This document shows, one piece after another, positions 17,212 to 26,831 of a DNA stretch of 64,000 nucleotides. The stretch lies in contig CAVQON010000015.1 of the NCBI GenBank assembly GCA_963714455.1, forward strand, positions 546,220 to 610,219, written 5' to 3'. Source of the stretch: CAVQGZ01 sp963714455. GTDB lineage: Bacteria; Actinomycetota; Actinomycetes; Jiangellales; Jiangellaceae. The notes beneath the pieces were generated by a model. It worked only from the letters and a program-made list of their open reading frames with translations, made no database searches and was not told where the DNA came from. Position 1 is the first letter of the stretch; each line of letters begins with the position of its first letter. A program made the translations under genes and the position numbers.

Positions 17212-17242
17212 GGGCCTGGTCCCGTTTCCGGTGACCAGGCCC
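17212..17242 (-). terminator. Hairpin 3' of the tRNA-Met sequence
   Basis: GGGCCTGGTC (17212-17221) pairs perfectly with GACCAGGCCC (17233-17242) around an 11-nt loop. It lies 17 bases beyond the tRNA 3' end on the strand the tRNA is read from, where an actinobacterial tRNA terminator is expected. No U tract follows, as is usual in high-GC genomes. Confidence 0.7.
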
Positions 17243-17259
17243 CTGACCTGCACTTTCTC

Positions 17260-17304
17260 TGGTAGCGGGGGCAGGATTTGAACCTGCGACCTCTGGGTTA
17301 TGAG
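17260..17304 (-). other. attL-type site: 3' half of tRNA-Met (CAT)
   Basis: On the minus strand the bases read CTCATAACCCAGAGG, then a T-arm GCAGG-TTCAAAT-CCTGC, then CCCCGCT-A-CCA. This is elongator tRNA-Met from its anticodon loop to its encoded CCA. The 5' half is missing: no AGCGGGG acceptor strand and no matching anticodon stem lie to the right. A 3' tRNA fragment beside an integrase is the usual duplicated core of a tRNA-integrating element. From its orientation, chromosome is to the left, the element is to the right, and the rebuilt intact tRNA-Met should lie at the unseen right end. Confidence 0.85.
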
Positions 17305-17383
17305 AGATAGCATCGCGGCCCTCTGAGGTACAGTCAGACACGTGAATCGGACACAGAAGTGCTGGTCAGATGGCCATTTCTCC

Positions 17384-17444
17384 GTTCATCGGCGTTCATC
17401 GCAGTTCACCGACATTCGCTGACTTCTGCTGACTTTCTGCTGAC
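17384..17444. repeat. Decamer-phased repeats before the integrase
   Basis: GTTCATCG, GTTCATCG, GTTCACCG and ATTCGCTG start at 17384, 17394, 17404 and 17414, exactly ten bases apart. GCTGACTT at 17418 and 17428 and GCTGAC at 17439 continue the phase. Repeats spaced one helical turn apart next to an att core and integrase gene look like arm-type integrase or excisionase binding sites. Confidence 0.65.
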
Positions 17445-17464
17445 CCGGACGTGAGGGGGACACC

Positions 17465-18598
17465 GTGGCGTGGGCACGCGAGAAGCGACTGAAGGACGGG
17501 CGCAAGGTCTACCAGGCCACCCACCGCGACCCGTCCGGCCGAGTCCGGGTCGTCGGCACCTACGCCAGCAAGAAGGCAGCCCTGGCGGCCGCGCGGGACG
17601 CCGAGCGAGACGTCGAGACCGGACAGTGGTTCGACCGCCGGACCGGCCGCATGACCTTCCGGCAGTACGTCGACCAGTACTGGTGGCCAAACCTGCACGT
17701 CGAGGCCACCACGAGAGCCGCCTACCGGTCCTACCTCGACAAGTACTTCCTCCCTACCTTCGGCGACGTGCCCGATGTACCGGATCCAGCCGTCCATGGT
17801 GCAGAAGTGGGTGGCCGTGGCCCTCGACGCCGGGCTCTCGCCTCGGTCGGTCAGTGAAGTACCACACCATGCTGCACGGGATCTTCAAGATGGCCGTCCG
17901 TGACCAGGTCATCGCCGCTCAACCCCGCCGAGGGAACCCGGCTCCCGAAGGTCGTCAAGCCGACACGACGGATCCTCACGCCCGAGGAGTTCGACGCCCT
18001 CCTCGCCGCCATCCCCGACCGGTGGAAGCCGCTCGTGCTCACCGCGATCGAGACCGGGCATGCGCTGGGGCGAGCTCGTCGCCCTGCGACCCCGGCACGT
18101 CGACTGGCTCCGCCGCACCATCACCGTGCACGAGACCGTCGTCGAAACGAGCAAGAAGCACTCCCCCACCGGCGAACGCGTCTTCATCAAGCCCTACCCG
18201 AAGGACGACGAGCCCCGCACCATCACCGTCAGCCCAGAACTCCTCCACGTCCTCTCGGCCCGGGTCGCCGAGTACGGCCTCGGACGCGACGACTACCTGT
18301 TCCCTTCCGTGCGAGGGACGCGGCGACTACCCGGTCAGCCGCAACACCTTCCGCACCCGGGTCTGGCGACCGGCCGTCGAGGCTGCCGGGCTCGAAGGCA
18401 CGCGTGCGCATGCACGACCTCCGCCACGCCCACGCCAGCTGGCTCCTCGCCGGCGGCGCCGATCTGCCTGCCACCATGGAACGCCTCGGCCACCGCCAGC
18501 TCGCCACCACCCAGCAGTACGTCCACACCCTCCCCGACGCCGACCAACGCGCCCTCGACGCCTTCGGTCGAATCCGTGGCTGGAAGAGTCTTTCGTAG
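17465..18598 (+). pseudogene. int: Tyrosine recombinase (integrase), split by six frame changes
   Basis: The start is GTG 17465 ('WAREKRLKDGRKVYQATHRD'), followed by an AP2-like/arm-binding N-terminus, a SAM-like core-binding domain ('MTFRQYVDQYWWPNLHVEAT') and a catalytic domain. Catalytic residues are present in pieces: Arg in 'TAIETG/MRWGELVAL', the 'HDLRHAHASWLL' box and 'LGHRQLATTQQYVH' with the Tyr nucleophile. Joining them needs one extra base removed near 17776, 17858, 17925, 18060, 18310 and 18405. All six are +1, and no conserved residue is lost. Either the gene is dead or the sequence has insertion errors. It would integrate the island at tRNA-Met. Confidence 0.85.
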
Positions 18599-18668
18599 TC
18601 GGACTGCCTAATGCGCAACAGCACCCTCCACGGAATCCTCTGTCGGACCCTCGGACGACACTGGCCTT

Positions 18669-19922
18669 ATGCACGAGCGGCTTCTCACCCCGTCGAAGAT
18701 CGACAGCCTGGCTCGAGTGCGAACACTTCTTGTCCCTTCGCCATGAGGTCGACCGCGGTCCGCGCGACCAGCCAGAGCACATGTTCGGCGAGATGGCCAG
18801 GATGCTGGCGGCCAAGGGTCTAGTGCACGAGAGCCAGGTGCTGGCCCGCTACGAGGAGTGGGGGCGAAACGTCCACGTTGTCCCGGAGCGGGGCGACGGG
18901 TCGTTCGAGGGCTGGGTAGCCGGCCTCGGTGACGTGCTCTCGCAGGGCCACGACGTCATCTTCCAGATGCCGTTCGTCCAGGACGGTGTGCGTGGGGTCG
19001 CCGACTTCCTCGAGCGCGTCGACGATGAACACGCAAGGGTCACCTACGAGCCTGTCGACGCCAAGCTGGCCCGCGGCGCGGCCAAGCCGGGTCATGTGCT
19101 GCAGCTGTGCCTCTACGCCGAGGCGATCGCCGCGCAGACCGGTCGGTGGCCTCGGTACGTCCATATCGAGCCTCGGCTCGGGTGACCGCCAGTCCATCCG
19201 GGTGGACGACGTCCTGCCGTAATGGCGTCGGCTCCGCAGTCGCCTGGCTGCACTCGTTGCGGAGCCGCCGCCCGAGGCCACAAGACCCGAGCCGTGTGCC
19301 CACTGTGGGTTCTGCGAGTTCGAGAGGGTGTGCGAGCCTGAGTGGCTCGCCGCCGACTCGCTGGTGCACGTCGCCGGTGTGCGAGCAGCGGACCGCCGTC
19401 TGCTCGAGCATGCCGGGGTCAGCACCATCGCAGAGCTGGCGTCACTCGAGGATGCTGTGGAGGGGTTCGACCCTGACCGGCTCGCTCGAGCCGTGCGCGA
19501 GGCGGGCTTGCAGGTTCAGGCGCGCGAGGCGCCTGACAGCCCGCCGCCGTTCCAGCCATAAGGCGGCGGCGCGGCCGAGGACGATGCCGGGGCGGCTGGG
19601 GACCCGGTCGGGTCGATGCTGACCGGGTTCGCCGCGCTGCCCGAACCGGACGAGGGCGACGTCTTCCTCGACTTCGAAGGCCATCCGTTCTGGAAGGCCA
19701 ACGTCGGGCTGTTCTTCGTCTTTCGGGCTGATCGAGAACGAAGAAGGCACCTGGACGGGCGTGGACTTCCTCTTCTCCAAGAACCGGCTCAACGTCGCCG
19801 TCAGCCGTGCCCGATGCCTCGCCTACCTCATCTGCACCGACGAACTCCTCGACACGCCCGCTCGGACCGTGGACCAGATGACACTGATCTCCGCGCTCTG
19901 CTCTTTCGTCGAACGAGCCGCT
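18669..19922 (+). pseudogene. Decayed copy of the TM0106-type RecB-like nuclease/helicase
   Basis: From ATG 18669 ('MHERLLTPSKI') the segments 'AWLECEHFLSLRHEVDRG', 'YEPVDAKLARGAAKPGHV' and 'CAHCGFCEFERVC' align closely with the full gene at 47,212-50,905. Defects are +1 shifts near 18,702 and 19,170, a nonsense codon where the other copy has Tyr ('LP*WRR', near 19,221) and another stop near 19,559. A large internal deletion near 19,758 jumps from 'GLIENEEGTW' straight to the helicase C-terminal 'DFLFSKNRLNVAVSRARCL'. About 700 residues are gone, so unlike other broken genes here this one is truly dead. Confidence 0.85.
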
Positions 19923-19998
19923 CTAGTTGTACTGACCACGGGCGTTCTACACAAGCGGGCTCGCCGGGCCAGGATGGCGACGTGCTCCGTCTTGCCGA

Positions 19999-21528
19999 TC
20001 AGCCCGAGGCGGCAGGTCCACCATGCCCGGGGTGCGGGCGGCTGTCACCGTCGTCATGCGACTTCGGGAGGAAGGGGCGGGCCACCTCCTCGGCTCGTCT
20101 CGGGTCCCCGTCGACGAGGTACATCGCCGCCGCGCGGGCTCGGTCGGCCATGAGCTTCGTCTCGTCGGTGGACTCGGTGGCCTGCGCCCGAACCGCGTAC
20201 AGCCCGGCTTGCACGCTCGTCAGGCCCGTCCCGTCCAGAAGTGCCAGACCTTCGTCGACCAGTGCTCTGGCTACGGCCGTTTGACCGCCGCCCAGCGCCA
20301 GTCGCGCACGCGCACCCAGGTAGAGGGCCCGCTCGAGCACGTTGGAGTCAGCGGGAGCATCCGGGGCTTCCCGCATGACCTCCGCCGCCTCGTCCGTGCG
20401 GTCGAGGTCGAGCAGGCGGTCGGCGAGCCTGGTGGTCAGCTCGAACGCACGCGACTGGTCCTGCGCGGCCCGCGAGGCGTCGAGGGCTCGACGGGTGACC
20501 TCGAGGGACTCCTCAGTACGGCCCATCGTCCACAGCAGGATGCCGAGGTCGAGGTCGATACTTCGTACCGCAGCGTCGTCGCCCGCCGCGTCGGACACGG
20601 CCCGTGACCGGATGAACCGTCGGTGGGCCTTGTCGTTCTCCCCCAGCATCGACAGGCAGACCGCGGCCTCCCGATCACAGAAGGCCACCTCGGTGAGACT
20701 CCATCGCTTCTGGAACGTTCGGCGGGCGAGCGCCCTGCGGATCAGAGCCGCAACGCCGCCCGGTGCCGCCCGTCCAGGCGCTTGGCCTGCGCCAGCCTCA
20801 GCCTGGCGTAGGCGAGGGCGTCGGCGTCCCCGGCGGACTCGGCGACACTGAGGGAGCGTTCCGGCAGTCGACCGCCTCACTGCTGCGTCCCAGACCCAGC
20901 AGCACACTGGCCGCTCGGTCGTCTGCCCATGTGGTTTCCGCGGGGTCCCCGGTGCCTGCGGAACGCCTCCCCGTGCCGCGTCCAGGGCGTCAAGGGCCTG
21001 CAGGGGGCGTCCGAGGCGCTGCAACGCGCCTGCCCGAGCCACCCTGCACCTGCCGAGGTCGTCCTGGCAGTCGTACGCGTCTGAGAGCAGCCGCTCGGCG
21101 ATGCTCCACTCGTCGAGCGCCTCCTCGAGCCGATCGGCCTGCGACAGCGCCCATCCGGCACGGACGTGACACAAGGCGACCCCACGTTCGTCGAGCAGCC
21201 CGCGGTAGAGGCGCGCCGCCGCGGAGTAGCCGGCCAGCGCGGCATCGGTGCGGCCCAGATCGGCGTGCGCGTCGGCCTCAAGGAAGGTCGCCCGCGCCTG
21301 CACGGTCGTCGACGCCACCGACTCGGCGGCCACCACCGCCGCCTTCCCGAGCGTCACGGTCCGCTAATGGTCCTCCTGGTCGGCGGCTCGTTCCGCGAGC
21401 TCGAGAGTGATCTCCGCGCGCTCCCCCGGCTCGGCATCGGCCAGTCGCGCCCACAGCTGCTCATCACTCACCTGATCGGCCTCGTCCAACGAATCCTCCC
21501 GTTCCCACGTGACTCGTCGCTTTCGCAT
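19999..21528 (-). pseudogene. Tetratricopeptide-repeat protein, interrupted
   Basis: From ATG 21528 ('MRKRRVTWEREDSLDEADQV') the frame meets TAG at 21364-21366, then continues as 'LGKAAVVAAESVASTTVQAR' with repeated TPR-like helix pairs such as 'ADLGRTDAALAGYSAAARLY' and 'LDRTDEAAEVMREAP'. Between about 20,730 and 20,960 the natural reading moves through other frames ('ETTWADDRAASVLLGLGRSS', 'ERSLSVAESAGDADALAYAR') and then returns. Total length would be about 500 residues. TPR proteins of this sort serve as scaffolds or regulators; nothing here shows a specific role. Functional only if the stop and frame changes are artefacts. Confidence 0.6.
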
Positions 21529-21564
21529 GGTCCAGGTTGGACGCTGCGATTGTGCCCGGCCGTC

Positions 21565-21800
21565 TCATCCAGTGTCCTCGGGTCCGGGTTGCTCCTCGTA
21601 CTCCCACTCGGTGCAGATCACGTCGTCTCGCTGACAGATGGTGGCCCGTTCGACGTCAAGAAGGAAGGCGAGCAGGACGGCGGGAACCGCGCGGTGCCGA
21701 GGACGACCTTGACGGTTCGCCAGGCCATGGTCCAGGTGGCAGCGGATCGTCCTCGCTCGTAGGCGTCGCCCTCGATGGCCCACCGTTCCTGCTCTGTCAT
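21565..21800 (-). pseudogene. Small membrane protein, one frame change
   Basis: ATG 21800 begins 'MTEQERWAIEGDAYERGRSA' and 'TWTMAWRTVKVVLGTA'. After a frame change near 21,690 the text continues 'VPAVLLAFLLDVERATICQR' to TGA at 21565. One hydrophobic segment ('VVLGTAVPAVLLAFLLDV') predicts a single membrane span with two later Cys. It lies 36 bases upstream of the TPR gene in the same direction and is probably in its operon. Family unknown. Confidence 0.45.
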
Positions 21801-21891
21801 GTCGGTGCTGTCCAGCCCGCCCCTTCCTTCGGGTTGCCTGACCGATTGAACCGTCCCGGTCCGACACAACGGTGGGGGCTACGTACGGTGG

Positions 21892-22127
21892 TTAGTTCCG
21901 TCCGTGTGGGGCGGGTGGGTCTCGTTCCTCGAGGAGTCTGTCGACGTACCCTCGGACCCGCGCGAGCTCGTCCTCGTTGGAGCTGGCCGGATGGGCTGAC
22001 CAGGTCGTGAGCCACGGACTCGAGCCTGGGGTCCGCGGGGGGCAGCTCCCCCCGCTCTGGTCGCGGAGCCAGCTCGGCGAAGCAGCCCGACCAAAGTGGC
22101 CGTGATCCGGCCCACCTGCCCTCCCAT
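21892..22127 (-). pseudogene. Short hypothetical protein, two frame changes
   Basis: ATG 22127 starts 'MGGQVGRITATLVGLL'. Single-base insertions near 22,080 and 21,990 must be removed to read 'FAELAPRPERGELPPADPRL', 'ESVAHDLV' and 'SSNEDELARVRGYVDRLLEE' to TAA at 21892. It follows the XRE gene by 34 bases on the same strand. The product would be about 77 residues, acidic and helical, and is unrecognised. Confidence 0.4.
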
Positions 22128-22161
22128 GGCGCAGGCGGGGGCCGGGGTGGAGGTGGGGATC

Positions 22162-22623
22162 TCAGTCCATCGCGGGCGGCGCAGCCCGACCGTGCTGGAC
22201 CTTGCCGGACGGGAGGCGGACCAGGCACTCCCCCGCTTCGGAGTCGTCGGCCAGGACTGTCACATCCGTGCCGTCGAGGACGTCGTCGAGGACGGCGCGC
22301 ACCGCGGCGGTGGCCACCTGGATCCGGTCGTCCCCGTCCTCGGGCAGTTCGGTCAGGGTGCCCGGGGACTGCTCGGCGAAGCCGTCGCGTAGCGGCAGGA
22401 GCCGGCGCAGCACCAACGGGTCCACCGCCAGAGCGGTAGACCACTTGTCCAGCGTCGCCGGCGGGGGCGGCCGGTGACCGTTCTCGGCGTTGCCGACCGT
22501 CGGCACGCTCATCCCGAGCTCGCGGGCCATCTGCTCGCGGGACAGGCCGCGTGACTCGCGGGCTACGCGCAACACCTGGCCGACCACCTGCGGCCACCAG
22601 AACTCTCCGCCTGTGGGGGTCAT
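22162..22623 (-). CDS. XRE-family transcriptional regulator
   Basis: A 153-residue protein. The N-terminal HTH_3 domain 'VLRVARESRGLSREQMAREL', 'GMSVPTVGNAENGHRPPPPA' (about residues 17-57) is a classical Cro/C1-type helix-turn-helix. The C-terminal half carries 'VRAVLDDVLDGTDVTVLADD' and could be a dimerisation or sensing region. It is transcribed divergently from the small zinc-protein genes, with a palindromic operator between. It is a candidate master repressor of the left arm of the island. Confidence 0.85.
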   Translation of the reverse strand: MTPTGGEFWWPQVVGQVLRVARESRGLSREQMARELGMSVPTVGNAENGHRPPPPATLDKWSTALAVDPLVLRRLLPLRDGFAEQSPGTLTELPEDGDDRIQVATAAVRAVLDDVLDGTDVTVLADDSEAGECLVRLPSGKVQHGRAAPPAMD

Positions 22624-22644
22624 CCGTTCTCCCGATTGATTCTG

Positions 22645-22661
22645 TACGATGCTGCATCGTA
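22645..22661. promoter_or_regulatory. Palindromic operator TACGATGC-T-GCATCGTA
   Basis: Two perfect 8-bp arms flank a single T. The site sits 21 bases before the XRE start codon on one side and 39 bases before GTG 22701 on the other, so one bound repressor dimer could control both divergent units. Assignment to the XRE protein is inference from position. Confidence 0.7.
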
Positions 22662-22700
22662 GAGTACGGCACTACTCGCCCTCGTGCAAGGGAGGTACTT

Positions 22701-22943
22701 GTGAACGAAACCGCTACGACCCGGCGACACAGACGGCGCCATCACCTGCGGCGCCACCCCCCGACCTGCCCCACAACTGGGAAGGTCCGCCACCGCTCCC
22801 CCAACGACACCACCCCGATCCTGCACGCAGCCGCACGCGCCCGGCGCCGCTCGGCCGAGGACCACAGCACTCCCCGCCGTCGGGAGCGCCGCTGGTACCT
22901 GTGCCCGAGCTGCGGCGGCTACCACCTCACCAGCCAGGCCTGA
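22701..22943 (+). CDS. Small basic zinc-finger-like protein
   Basis: An 80-residue protein from GTG 22701, preceded at good spacing by GGAGGT. It is very Arg/His-rich, with a single C-terminal CxxC knuckle in 'WYLCPSCGGYHLTSQ'. Short proteins with this ending are common in actinobacterial mobile elements next to replication or transfer genes; their function is not known. It is the first gene of a plus-strand unit running to 25,640. Confidence 0.65.
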   Translation: MNETATTRRHRRRHHLRRHPPTCPTTGKVRHRSPNDTTPILHAAARARRRSAEDHSTPRRRERRWYLCPSCGGYHLTSQA

Positions 22944-22961
22944 CACCGAAGGGACACGACC

Positions 22962-23486
22962 ATCACCGACGACCCGAAGCCCGTCCGCCTCGACCCCAGC
23001 AAGCGCTACCAGAGCGGCGACGACGCCGTCTACAACACCTGCACCTGCACCCCCCGCCGGGAACCCGAGGGGGCGCACCACCTCGGTGACGTCCTCGGCC
23101 GGACGCTCACTCTGGCCACCGACCCTCTGATCACCGTCCAGACCCGGGCCGTCATCCGCCGCTACCGCTGCCCGGACTGCGGACAGACCATCCTGGCCAG
23201 CGACCACCGCGCCCGGATGCCGGAGGACCCCTTCGTCCCGTGCTCCTCCTGCAACACCCAGATCGACAAGACAGCCCACGAGGTCACTCTGGACGATGTC
23301 GAGCAGCAGCTCCCCCTGCCACTCCACGCCTACCAATGCCCCGCCTGCGGCGCGCGCACCCGGGTGGCGATCGAAGGCCGCCGCGGCCGCAGGCGGGTTC
23401 AGCGAGCGCGAATCGGATGGCTGAGCACCCCATCGCTCATGGTTCGCCCCATTTGTGTCGGAGCCCTGCGGGATCGTTTCGCGTAG
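22962..23486 (+). CDS. Zinc-ribbon protein
   Basis: About 174 residues with three Cys pairs: 'NTCTCTPRREPEGAHHLGD', 'YRCPDCGQTILASDHRARMP' and 'VPCSSCNTQ...YQCPACGARTRV'. These would form two or three treble-clef or ribbon zinc sites. No canonical start codon is present: the frame opens 'TTITDDPKPV' after GAAGGGA, so either ATC 22962 is used or an ATG was lost by one base. The stop is at 23484-23486. Role unknown; it may bind nucleic acid. Confidence 0.6.
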   Translation: MTDDPKPVRLDPSKRYQSGDDAVYNTCTCTPRREPEGAHHLGDVLGRTLTLATDPLITVQTRAVIRRYRCPDCGQTILASDHRARMPEDPFVPCSSCNTQIDKTAHEVTLDDVEQQLPLPLHAYQCPACGARTRVAIEGRRGRRRVQRARIGWLSTPSLMVRPICVGALRDRFA

Positions 23487-23504
23487 CCACGAGGAGGGAA
23501 CTGT

Positions 23505-23947
23505 ATGAGCGTGACCACCGTTGACCTGCGCGCCGTGACCGCCGGCCCGGGCAGGCTCGGCCAGGCCACACGCGTCACGTCCGAAGGGGCTGTGACGGAT
23601 CTCGCCCACTGGCTGCTGTCCCCGAACCGGGACTGGGCTGTGGTCGTGATCTCCTGCTTCGACGTCGGCCGTCCGCCGGTCGATCCGGATGAGGTGGCAC
23701 GACGGCTCGACTCGTACGCCGAGGTGTATGCGGTGGCCAGCGGCCCGCTGACCCGCCACCTGGCCGAGCTCCTTCCCGAGGGGGCAGCCGTCTACGCCAA
23801 CGCCGTGCGCATCTACCCAGCCGGGACAGGCTGGACTTCGACCCGCGTAGCGCAGCACTGCTGCCCGGCGACCAGGTGCGCGTCGACACAGTGACGAGCC
23901 GTGCCCAACAGGCCGCCGCGTGCCACCCGCACCGCGCCACCAGCTGA
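23505..23947 (+). CDS. Hypothetical protein, first copy of a duplicated island domain (frame change near 23830)
   Basis: The start is ATG 23505 with GAGGAGGGAA upstream. The text 'VTDLAHWLLSPNRDWAVVVI', 'LDSYAEVYAVASGPLTRHLA' and 'VYANAVRIYPAG' is homologous in pattern to the start of the next gene. After a frame change near 23,830 it continues 'LDFDPRSAALLPGDQVRVDT' to TGA at 23945-23947. In the same frame, translation beyond the stop leads straight into the next gene, so the two may once have been, or still be, one protein of about 700 residues. Function unknown. Confidence 0.5.
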
Positions 23948-23977
23948 CGACGGCAACCACCGCCCACCCGGTGGACG

Positions 23978-25640
23978 GTGAGCCGACCCGCATCGACGAC
24001 GGTCGAGGACCGCGGCGCTCCTGGGCGGCTACCTCCTCGACCCGCACCGGCGACACCCCGTCGTGGTGGTGTCGGTGCACCCCGCTGCCGACGGGCCCTA
24101 CCTGGACTCCCGGCACATCGCCGACGAGCTGCGCGGGCTCGCCGCCGTGGTGGTCGTCGAAGCCGACGCCACCTATGGGCTCACCGACACCCTGGACGAC
24201 AAGCAGCTGTCGGTGTTCTACGGCGCCGGGCGGGTCTACCCCACCGGGTGGCGTGGGCCGACGACATGTATCTCGCCCCGCTGCACCTGTGCACGAGCCC
24301 GCGGCGGGCCCCAGCGGTGAGCCGGGCCGTGATCGACGCCGGGCTCACCGCCGCCCACCAGGCCGGCCTGCTGGAGCCGCCGCCAGCAGCGCCCACGGAC
24401 CGGGCGGTCACTGCCCGCGTCGACAGCGTCAACGAGCACCAGTTCGTGGTTCGCAGCAACGGCCACCAGGCCTGGGCGCGCACCGCGACACTGGCCGTCG
24501 GCGTCCCCGGCGACCGTCTCCTGCGCCGCGACCAGCAGCTCAGCGGCAGGATCCGAGGGACCGGTGGGCTGATCGAAGAGTTCCTGCCCGACCCGATCCC
24601 GCACGACCCCGTCGCGCGCGTACGCGCGGCCTACCCGACCGGCACGATCACGCTGGCCCGGGTCGAGACGGTCGACACCGAGCAGGCCACCGTGCTGCTC
24701 CTCCCCGACGTCCGGGCAACGCTCACCGACACCGGGGACACCCAGGACCTGCGCACCGTCCTGTCGGTCGACGACACCGTCACCGTCACCGTGTCCTGGT
24801 CAGATACCGGCTGCACCACCACCCTCGCCGACCCCGACGACACCGCGACGATAGCCGTCGGAGCGTCCGTGCTTCCCGACGGGCCTCCCTGGCTCGTCCC
24901 AGCCGACCTCGAGCCCGAGCCGGAAGCCGACGAGGACCCACCACCGGCACCAACGCCAACCCCGACGCCAACCGAGCCCACCGGCTCGTCGACCAGCCCG
25001 GCGGAACTCCTGCAGCAGCTGGCCGTCGCCCGCGACGCAGCCGAGCAGTTCGCCGCCGACGCCGAGCAAGCCCGTCGAGAGGCCGCGCGCCGCGCGTCGG
25101 AGGAGAAGCGGCTGCGCTCCGAGTTGCGCAAGGCACGCGCCACCATCCGGGGGCTGAGGGCCCGCCACCAGCCGGCACCAGTGTTCGCCGACCCCGAGCA
25201 GCAGCTGCGGCATGAGGTCGCCCTGACCTACCTCGACCACGTCGCCGAAACCGACCGACCCCAGTGGACCATGCCCGCCGACTACGTCATCGGGCCCGAC
25301 TTCATCCGCTCCCTCGACCGCGCTCGACGGCATCGACCGCTCCAAGGTGCTCGAGGTCGTCGTCGACGTGCTCACCGGACGCGCCCACCAGATGGGCGCC
25401 CGCGCGGTCCGGGCGTGGAAGGAGTCCCGCGCCGGCAAGCAGCAGCGACGGGCCGACGGCGCCAAGGCCTACCGGGTCAACCTGCAGAACAACACACCCG
25501 GCGCGCGTCGCATGAAGTACTGGCAGCGGGCGGACGGACGGATCGAGCTCGACTTCGTCGGACTCCACGATGACGGCCTCGACATGACCCCGGAGGTGCC
25601 CGGGCAGCCGATGCGCCTACTGGTCCGAACGAAGCGATAG
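23978..25640 (+). pseudogene. Large hypothetical island protein with coiled coil (three frame changes)
   Basis: GTG 23978 opens 'SRPASTTVEDRG'; after a shift near 24,015 it reads 'ALLGGYLLDPHRRHPVVVVS' and 'LSVFYGAGRVYPTG', a second copy of the domain in the preceding gene. A shift near 24,248 leads to the long part 'WADDMYLAPLHLCTSPRRAP', a Pro/Thr-rich linker ('PPPAPTPTPTPTEP'), a coiled coil of about 75 residues rich in Ala/Glu/Arg and 'TYLDHVAETDRPQWTMPADY'. A final shift near 25,330 gives 'ALDGIDRSKVLEVVVDVLTG' to TAG at 25640. No family is recognised. Confidence 0.55.
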
Positions 25641-25687
25641 GTACCGGCCTTCGGAGGCGGGGCGGCTGGCGAGAGGCAGCCGTCGCC

Positions 25688-26831
25688 GTGATCGGATCGG
25701 GTGCGGCACTCCTGACCGTGATGGCCATGGCCGGAGCAGGAGAACCGGTGCCGGCGGCCTGGGTCACCGGGGCTGCCGCCAGCCGTGATCGTCTGGTGGG
25801 CCGGCGGCGGCCTGCGGGCACGGGAAGCACTGGTCCTGATCGTGCCGGGTGCAGGACTACTGGCCGCGTCGGGAAGTCTCGAGGAAACGATGGTCTCCCT
25901 CGGCTCGCTACCCGTTGCGGCGATTCTCGGATGGTTCGCTGCGGCCGCGGCGCTGGTTGGCCGCGGAGCCGATCACCACTCACCAACCGCGCCATCACCA
26001 GCGAACGATGGCTGGGCCGACGTCGCCGCACGCTTGGATGCGGTCGAGGAGGCCGCCGAACGCGCTCACAGGGTCGCCGCCCTGGCCACGTCGCGGCTAG
26101 ACGAGACCGACGCACTCAGACAGCACCTCGACGAGCTGGCACGGGACCTGCAGCAGTCCAAGCGCGACCTCCCCCTGCTTGGAAGAGGTGCCACGAACGG
26201 CTCGCGCGAGATGGACGTGATCGCGCCACTGGCGGGGCTAGAGGTGGACCTCGAGTCGCTCAGCGCGGCGGCCGCGAAGCAGGCGGTCAGCGAGGCGCTC
26301 GCCGAGCGTCTCGCTGATCTCGATCCTCCACGGCAGCGACAGCTAGAGCACGTGGTGGAGCGCTTGCGCCGGCTCGAGACGGAGCTCCGGGCCCGGACGG
26401 ACCGCCACGCCCAAGATCGGCACCTCGACGAACTAGACCACGAACTGAGTCAGGTACGACACGACCTAGACTCATTGAGCACCGTCACGGCCCGGCAGCT
26501 GGACTTGCTCTCGGTTGTCTCGCAGATCGAGGATCGAGCACCGGGCTCGCTACAGCGAACTGTCGGACGGCTTGTTCTCGCTCACGGGCTGTCCGGCGTT
26601 CTCGATAGTCATGGCCTCGGTCCCTGTCATGGTCGGCTGGAACGAGTCCACCCCCTTGCCCAGGCTGATGGCGACGCCCCTCGTCGTGGGACCGTATGTG
26701 AACCTCAGGTGTCGATCGTGCTGCTGCTGACTCTGCGGAGTCAGGATCAAGCGGCAGAGTTGGTGCCTCCGCCGGCCAGCGACCAAGCGGCGCATCTCGT
26801 GAACCACCCGGTCGTCGTCGGCGGTGCTTGA
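25688..26831 (+). pseudogene. Membrane protein with cytoplasmic coiled coil (frame change near 25785)
   Basis: GTG 25688 starts a hydrophobic run ('IGSGAALLTVMAMAGAGEPV'). One base must be removed near 25,785 to continue 'VIVWWAGGGLRAREALVLIV', 'GSLPVAAILGWFAAAAALVG'. Three membrane spans are followed by about 180 residues of heptad-rich coiled coil ('LDETDALRQHLDELARDLQQ'). The frame runs to 26,831, but from about 26,545 it lies over the 3' end of the opposite gene, so the true C-terminus is probably near 26,540. Function unknown. Confidence 0.45.

Noticed and set aside
17260..17304. A functional tRNA-Met gene
   Set aside because: Only the anticodon loop to 3' end is present; neither the acceptor 5' strand nor the 5' anticodon stem can be found on the right side, so it is the duplicated att core.
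17465..18598. Programmed ribosomal frameshifting in the integrase
   Set aside because: Six shifts at unrelated sequences without slippery sites or pseudoknots cannot be programmed; error or decay is simpler.
21171..21180. TGTGTCAC inside the TPR gene as a promoter
   Set aside because: It is inside coding sequence with no start at the right distance and no conserved second half.
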